This document shows, piece by piece, positions 6,872 to 10,148 of a DNA stretch of 10,148 nucleotides. Both the position numbers and the translations under genes were made by a program. Location: contig JAGPHL010000097.1 in the NCBI GenBank assembly GCA_018055515.1, positions 1 through 10,148 on the forward strand, read 5' to 3'. Under the pieces are notes generated by a model that saw only the letters and a list, made by a program, of their open reading frames with translations, had not been told where the DNA came from and did not search any database. The stretch is from Anaerolineae bacterium (GTDB lineage: Bacteria > Chloroflexota > Anaerolineae > B4-G1 > SLSP01). Position 1 is the stretch's first letter; every line of letters starts with the position of its first letter.

Positions 6872-6893
6872 CAAAGGTAGCCGGCTACCTTTG
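6872..6893. repeat. 22-bp perfect palindrome downstream of nusA
   Basis: The left arm CAAAGGTAGCC is followed without a spacer by its exact reverse complement GGCTACCTTTG. In RNA it would fold as a 9-bp stem with a CCGG loop. In DNA it is a perfect dyad of operator size. It stands 12 bp from the terminator-like hairpin, 55 bp after the nusA stop. No U-tract follows, so it is not a stand-alone intrinsic terminator. It could be an operator, a transcript-end stabiliser or a dispersed repeat copy. Confidence 0.7.
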
Positions 6894-6948
6894 CTTCATG
6901 GTCGTCTCAACATGATGGCCACGGGCATCAAATCCAAAGTTGGACTAC

Positions 6949-9009
6949 TCAGTCAGCATACTCATCCCACGAATCGGGGCCCCCGCGTCGCCGCTTGCGC
7001 ACGACGAAGGTCTCACCTTTCTCATCATCGTAGAAAACCGTGCGTTGCTTCCGCTTTCCCTTCTTCTGACGCCGCAAGGAGCCGGACTCCAGATCCTCGT
7101 CCTCTTCTTCCACAAAGGGCACGGTAAAGAGTTCCTTGATCGGCGCCACTTCAGGCGCGCTGACCGTCGGTGCGGCCGGCGCTTCGGCAGCCACTTCCGC
7201 CCCCACGACTGCCGCCGCAGGCGCTTCGGCCTCCACCGCCACGATACCGGGCGCCTCGGCCTCCACAACCACAGCAACGGCCTCCACCGCCTCTTCCGGC
7301 GCCGCGGGTAGCGCTTCGACAACAGCCTCCTCGACGGCGGCCACTTCGACCTGCTCCACGGCCTCTGCTGCGACCTCAACGACCGCCTCGATCGCCGCTT
7401 CGGGAACAGGGCTCTCCACAACGACCGCCGCCTCAGAAGTCCCTTCCAGGTCAAGGAAATGCAGGTCACTCGCCTCGACGGCGGCCTTGATCTCGCTGAG
7501 CGCTTTGACGCCGACGCCAGTCAACACCAACAACGCCTCGTCGCCCTGAGCGATGCGCTCCATCACCTGCCCCACATTCGTCACGCCGTTGCGCTGCAAG
7601 TGTCCCAGCACTTTTTCGGAAAGGGCCAGCGTCTCCAACGGTCGCTCATAAGCGCTTTGGGGGACCCGGGCCCGCGCCTGCGCCGCGGCCTCGCGCTGTT
7701 GCTGCGCCGCGACTTCCTGCGCCGCGAGCCGCGCGCGCGTCTGATGGGAAAGCGGGTGCTCTTTCTCGCGGCGGGCAATTTCCGCCAGGCGGACCGCCTC
7801 CACCACCGTCTTGATCACGCGGCGCTCCTCATCATTGTACGGATCCTGCGTGCCCTCGTGCGCGCGCAGGATCGCCGCCAGCTGCGAGACCAATGCGACG
7901 CTGTCCTTCTGATGCGCGAGCAGATCGGGCTGTTCGTTGACGCGCTGCAAGGCCCACAGAGCCGCTTCCGAGGCGCCCTGGATGTCAATGCGCCAGCCGG
8001 TAAGCATGGCGGCCAGGCGCGCATTCTGGCCCCCTCGCCCAATGGCCAGCGAGAGCTGATCGTCGAGCACCACCACAGAGGCCGTCTTCCCGCCGGGATT
8101 CTGCTCATCCAGCACCACGCTCAGGACCGTATTCAGGCTGAGGGCGCTGGCAATGTACTTTTCGGGATCCTCATACCACTGAACCACGTCTATGCGTTCG
8201 TCGTTGAGCTCGCGGGAAATCGTCTGAATGCGAATGCCGCGCATACCGACGCAGGTGCCGACGGGATCCACGCCCGGCTGCCGGGCCACAACGGCGACTT
8301 TGGAACGCACGCCAGCCACGCGGGCGATGCTCTTGATTTCCACCAGGCCACTGCGAATCTCCGGCACTTCCAGCTCCAGCAAGCGACGCAACATCGCCGG
8401 GTCGCTGCGCGAGACCACGATCTGCGGGCCGCGAGGCGAGCGCTTGACTTCGAGAACGTAGACGCGGATTTTCTGATGCAGGCGATAGCGCTCGCCGGGA
8501 ATCTGCTGATTGCGTGGCATCTGCGCCTCTTCGGTGCGCTCCAGATGCAAGATGATCCCCTGCGGGGTGATGGACTGAATCGTGCCAATGATGATCTCAT
8601 TCACCTGGCGGCTGAACCGGGAAATCTGACTCTCCTTCTCGGCCTCATGCAGGCGCTGCGTAATGACCTGCTTGGCGGTTTGAGCGGCAATGCGTCCGAA
8701 GTCGTGAGGGGTGACGTCTACCAGCACCGCATCGCCCAGCTGCACAGTGCGGTCAATCCGCCGCGCCTCGGCCAGCTCGATCTCCAGGCCGGGATCCGCG
8801 ACCTCTTCGACCACGGTCTTCTCCAGAAAGATCCGCGCCAACCCCGTGTCCATGTTGATCTCGGCGGTTAGATTCTGGTTTGGCCCGACCTTCCAATCCC
8901 GCCGGTAAGCGGTGACCAAAGCCGCCTTCACCGCCTCCAGGACGGTGTCCCGTGGCAGGTTGTACTCGGCGCAAATCTGATTGAAAGCCAGAGCAAACTC
9001 GCTTTTCAT
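6949..9009 (-). CDS. nusA: Transcription termination/antitermination protein NusA with extended C-terminus
   Basis: NusA binds RNA polymerase and nascent RNA to promote pausing, intrinsic termination or antitermination. The 686 residues contain the polymerase-binding N-terminal domain (about 1-125), the S1 domain (about 135-200), KH1 with GMRG (255-258) and KH2 with GRGG (324-327). A long charged helical stretch follows (about 365-450), then a helix-hairpin-helix-like acidic-repeat-type domain (about 455-515, LTGVGVKALSEIK). After that come about 100 residues rich in Ala, Val and Glu (525-620, with repeated EAEAP), an acidic patch (EEEDED) and a basic end (RRQKKGKRKQR, RKRRRGG). B. subtilis NusA stops after KH2 and E. 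coli NusA is 495 residues, so this tail is long. The ATG at 9009 (MKSEFALAF) matches family starts and has GGAGGGAG upstream; the in-frame ATG at 9048 would add 13 residues without support. rimP is not upstream. Confidence 0.95.
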   Translation of the reverse strand: MKSEFALAFNQICAEYNLPRDTVLEAVKAALVTAYRRDWKVGPNQNLTAEINMDTGLARIFLEKTVVEEVADPGLEIELAEARRIDRTVQLGDAVLVDVTPHDFGRIAAQTAKQVITQRLHEAEKESQISRFSRQVNEIIIGTIQSITPQGIILHLERTEEAQMPRNQQIPGERYRLHQKIRVYVLEVKRSPRGPQIVVSRSDPAMLRRLLELEVPEIRSGLVEIKSIARVAGVRSKVAVVARQPGVDPVGTCVGMRGIRIQTISRELNDERIDVVQWYEDPEKYIASALSLNTVLSVVLDEQNPGGKTASVVVLDDQLSLAIGRGGQNARLAAMLTGWRIDIQGASEAALWALQRVNEQPDLLAHQKDSVALVSQLAAILRAHEGTQDPYNDEERRVIKTVVEAVRLAEIARREKEHPLSHQTRARLAAQEVAAQQQREAAAQARARVPQSAYERPLETLALSEKVLGHLQRNGVTNVGQVMERIAQGDEALLVLTGVGVKALSEIKAAVEASDLHFLDLEGTSEAAVVVESPVPEAAIEAVVEVAAEAVEQVEVAAVEEAVVEALPAAPEEAVEAVAVVVEAEAPGIVAVEAEAPAAAVVGAEVAAEAPAAPTVSAPEVAPIKELFTVPFVEEEDEDLESGSLRRQKKGKRKQRTVFYDDEKGETFVVRKRRRGGPDSWDEYAD

Positions 9010-9053
9010 GAAACGGCCACTCCCTCCATCTACGGCATTCCCCTGCAATCTAT

Positions 9054-9081
9054 AAAGAAAAGTGGGGTGGACCCCACTTTT
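9054..9081 (-). terminator. Attenuator-like hairpin in the nusA leader
   Basis: On the minus strand AAAAGTGGGGT (9081-9071) pairs perfectly with ACCCCACTTTT (9068-9058) across a CC spacer, giving at least a 10-bp stem with a 4-nt loop. CTTT follows the T4 of the 3' arm (9057-9054), so the 3' side is U-rich. It lies between the predicted nusA transcription start (about 9107) and the nusA Shine-Dalgarno. A terminator-shaped element there would act as an attenuator. A further 5-bp pairing (GGCAT at 9099-9095 with ATGCC at 9038-9034) could close an outer helix around it. Confidence 0.6.
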
Positions 9082-9113
9082 CGGCGTAAAACCTATGCCC
9101 CTGTGCGAAGTAC

Positions 9114-9142
9114 ATTATAACACAGGTCCAAGCTTAAATCAA
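9114..9142 (-). promoter_or_regulatory. sigma70-type promoter for nusA and the downstream operon
   Basis: The minus strand shows TTGATT (9142-9137, 4/6 of the -35 consensus) and an exact TATAAT (9119-9114), separated by exactly 17 bp. The expected start near 9107 leaves a leader of about 98 nt before the nusA ATG. Confidence 0.75.
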
Positions 9143-9197
9143 GGAGAAAAAAGGTCGAAATCTTTCCCATCGCGCGGGGAGGCACAGCTCGCGGCTG

Positions 9198-9223
9198 ACG
9201 TCCACGTGCCCACGTGTCCACGT
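9198..9223. repeat. Short tandem repeats of CCACGTG in the divergent promoter region
   Basis: CCACGTG occurs at 9202-9208 and 9210-9216, and CCACGT at 9218-9223: three units with an 8-bp period. A further ACGT at 9198-9201 precedes them. CACGTG is itself palindromic. The block lies between the nusA -35 (9142) and the caspase-gene -35 (9280), so it is a possible operator. The rest of the 9143-9279 stretch shows nothing I can name. Confidence 0.45.
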
Positions 9224-9279
9224 TATTTTGGCCCGGGGCGTTTTGGCTGGCTGCAAAGACGCCCGACCGACACGAAAAG

Positions 9280-9308
9280 TTGCCTTCCCATCCAAATGAG
9301 CGTATACT
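9280..9308 (+). promoter_or_regulatory. sigma70-type promoter for the caspase-family gene
   Basis: TTGCCT (9280-9285, 4/6) and TATACT (9303-9308, 5/6) are separated by exactly 17 bp. The expected start is near 9315, about 38 bases before the ATG. It is divergent from the nusA promoter. Confidence 0.65.
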
Positions 9309-9352
9309 GAGGGTGATGTGACAACGCGGCTACACTCAAGAAGGTGCGTTCT

Positions 9353-10148
9353 ATGGAAACTTTTGACCACGGTTATGCCTTGCTCATCGGCGTGAATGCT
9401 CATAGCGTCCCCGCATGGGCGCTGCCCGACGTCGAAAAAGACATCGCCGCGCTAGGTGAGGTGCTGACTCACCCCGAGCGCTGCGCTTATCCCGCCGCGA
9501 ACGTGCGCACCCTCACCGGGACGGCGGCCACCTGTGAGGGGATCCGCGACGGCCTGCGCTGGCTCCGCGACCGCCTGCAAACGGACACCGCAGCCACCGC
9601 GGTGATCTACTACACGGGGCACGGTTGGCGGGACGATTCCAAGACGCCGGCGGAGTACTATCTCATCCCCTACAACACCACCACCGATGTCCAGAGCAGC
9701 GCGCTCCGCGCCACAGATTTTGCCGCGGCGATCAACGCGATACAACCGCAACGCCTGCTCGTGATCCTCGATTGTTGCCACGCGGGCGGGATGGACGTGA
9801 AGGGAATAGGGCTCTTGCCGCCGGGCTACGTCAGCGCGGCGACGCCGCCCGCTCTGCTGATGGGAGACGAATCCGTCCGCCTCACGCCGGGCGCCAAGGC
9901 CCCGGAGGAGCTGGCGCAGGGACGCGGGCGCGCGGTGCTTTCCGCCTCCACCGGGGAGCAAAAGTCCTTCATCCGCAAGGACGGCCGCATGAGCATCTTC
10001 ACCTATCATCTCATTGAAGCGCTCACCGGACACGCCCAGCCGCAGGAAGGCGCGCGCGAAGTGCTCGTCTCGGACGTGATCAGCTATGTCACCCGCAAAG
10101 TGCCCGAAAGCGCCCTGCAAGATTGGGGTCTGGAGCAGACGCCAGATT
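9353..10148 (+). CDS. Caspase-family (peptidase C14, metacaspase-like) protein, 3' truncated
   Basis: The frame is open from the ATG to the window end (265 codons, no stop). The start is supported by AAGAAGGTG (9338-9346), 6 nt before the ATG, and by a promoter upstream. The product begins YALLIGVNAH, the first caspase strand. The catalytic His90 is in IYYTGHG. The nucleophile is Cys142 in ILDCCHAGG (138-146), aligned by position to the DSCHSG of metacaspases. A p10-like part follows: RAVLSASTGEQKSF (193-206) and MSIFTYHLIEAL (213-224). There is no signal peptide. Such enzymes are cysteine proteases cutting after basic residues (metacaspase branch) and often carry extra C-terminal sensor or effector modules. 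The cut at residue 265 falls just after the catalytic domain, so any such module and the partner genes are unseen. Substrate and role are unknown. Confidence 0.88.
   Translation, partial: METFDHGYALLIGVNAHSVPAWALPDVEKDIAALGEVLTHPERCAYPAANVRTLTGTAATCEGIRDGLRWLRDRLQTDTAATAVIYYTGHGWRDDSKTPAEYYLIPYNTTTDVQSSALRATDFAAAINAIQPQRLLVILDCCHAGGMDVKGIGLLPPGYVSAATPPALLMGDESVRLTPGAKAPEELAQGRGRAVLSASTGEQKSFIRKDGRMSIFTYHLIEALTGHAQPQEGAREVLVSDVISYVTRKVPESALQDWGLEQTPD

Noticed and set aside
6674..6874. In-frame 67-residue N-terminal extension of ylxR
   Set aside because: It runs through a 12-bp-stem hairpin and two other stems, has no family motif, and a good Shine-Dalgarno marks the ATG at 6673.
6674..6948. 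tRNA or other known RNA gene in the nusA-ylxR gap
   Set aside because: I looked for cloverleaf arms, a T-loop GTTC motif and a CCA end and found none; the stems do not form a tRNA.
6945..7549. Long overlapping ORFs on both strands opposite the NusA tail (Arg/Pro-rich and Ala/Thr/Ser-rich products)
   Set aside because: They are low-complexity shadows of the repetitive GC-rich Ala/Val/Glu coding region.
7459..8871. 470-codon plus-strand ORF antisense to nusA
   Set aside because: NusA is unambiguous on the other strand. This frame is a GC-rich antisense shadow with His/Gln/Arg-rich, non-family sequence.
9010..9048. Earlier in-frame ATG for nusA at 9048
   Set aside because: The 13 extra residues are unlike NusA starts and cover the ribosome binding site GGAGGGAG; MKSEFALAF at 9009 fits the family.
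9236..9264. Imperfect hairpin GGGCGTTTT / AAAGACGCCC upstream of the caspase promoter
   Set aside because: It has a bulge, lies upstream of the transcription start so would not be in the RNA, and has no other support.
9134..9403. 89-codon minus-strand ORF in the divergent region
   Set aside because: It overlaps both promoters and the start of the caspase gene, and its product shows no recognisable motif.

Overview
The window looks like a high-GC bacterial chromosome segment. The short single-IF2_N form of IF-2, the C-terminally extended NusA and the caspase-family gene make a Chloroflexota-like host plausible. That placement is an inference from protein style, not a search result. Almost everything between 1192 and 9009 is one minus-strand housekeeping cluster.

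Region by region: 1-294 (+) is the C-terminal part of a GAF-domain protein related to free methionine-(R)-sulfoxide reductase, cut by the left edge. 320-1138 (-) is a sugar phosphate isomerase/epimerase-like TIM barrel, convergent with the GAF gene. Then, in transcription order on the minus strand, come nusA (9009-6949), ylxR/rnpM (6673-6350), infB (6313-4508), rbfA (4465-3995), a DHH phosphoesterase of the nrnA type (4023-3031), truB (3034-2150) and ribF (2130-1192). This is the classical nusA-infB transcription/translation operon: transcription elongation and termination (NusA), initiation (IF-2), 30S maturation (RbfA), tRNA pseudouridylation (TruB), nanoRNA/pAp turnover (NrnA) and flavin cofactor synthesis (RibF). 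Neither rimP, the usual first gene, nor rpsO, a common last gene, is at its usual place. 9353-10148 (+) is the start of a caspase-family (peptidase C14) gene, divergent from nusA and cut by the right edge.

Regulation is unusually readable. The 343-bp divergent region holds two well-spaced sigma70-type promoters, each with a 17-bp spacer: one for nusA with an exact TATAAT, one for the caspase gene. Between them is a three-copy 8-bp CCACGTG direct repeat. The nusA leader carries a perfect 11-bp-arm hairpin with a U-rich 3' side, which resembles an attenuator. The 275-bp nusA-ylxR gap is a chain of hairpins. It includes a 22-bp perfect palindrome and a 12-bp-stem terminator-like structure, so nusA is probably partly uncoupled from infB.

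I did not find a demonstrably new multi-gene system. The best leads are the caspase-family gene, whose partner region lies outside the window, and the RNA structures before and after nusA.
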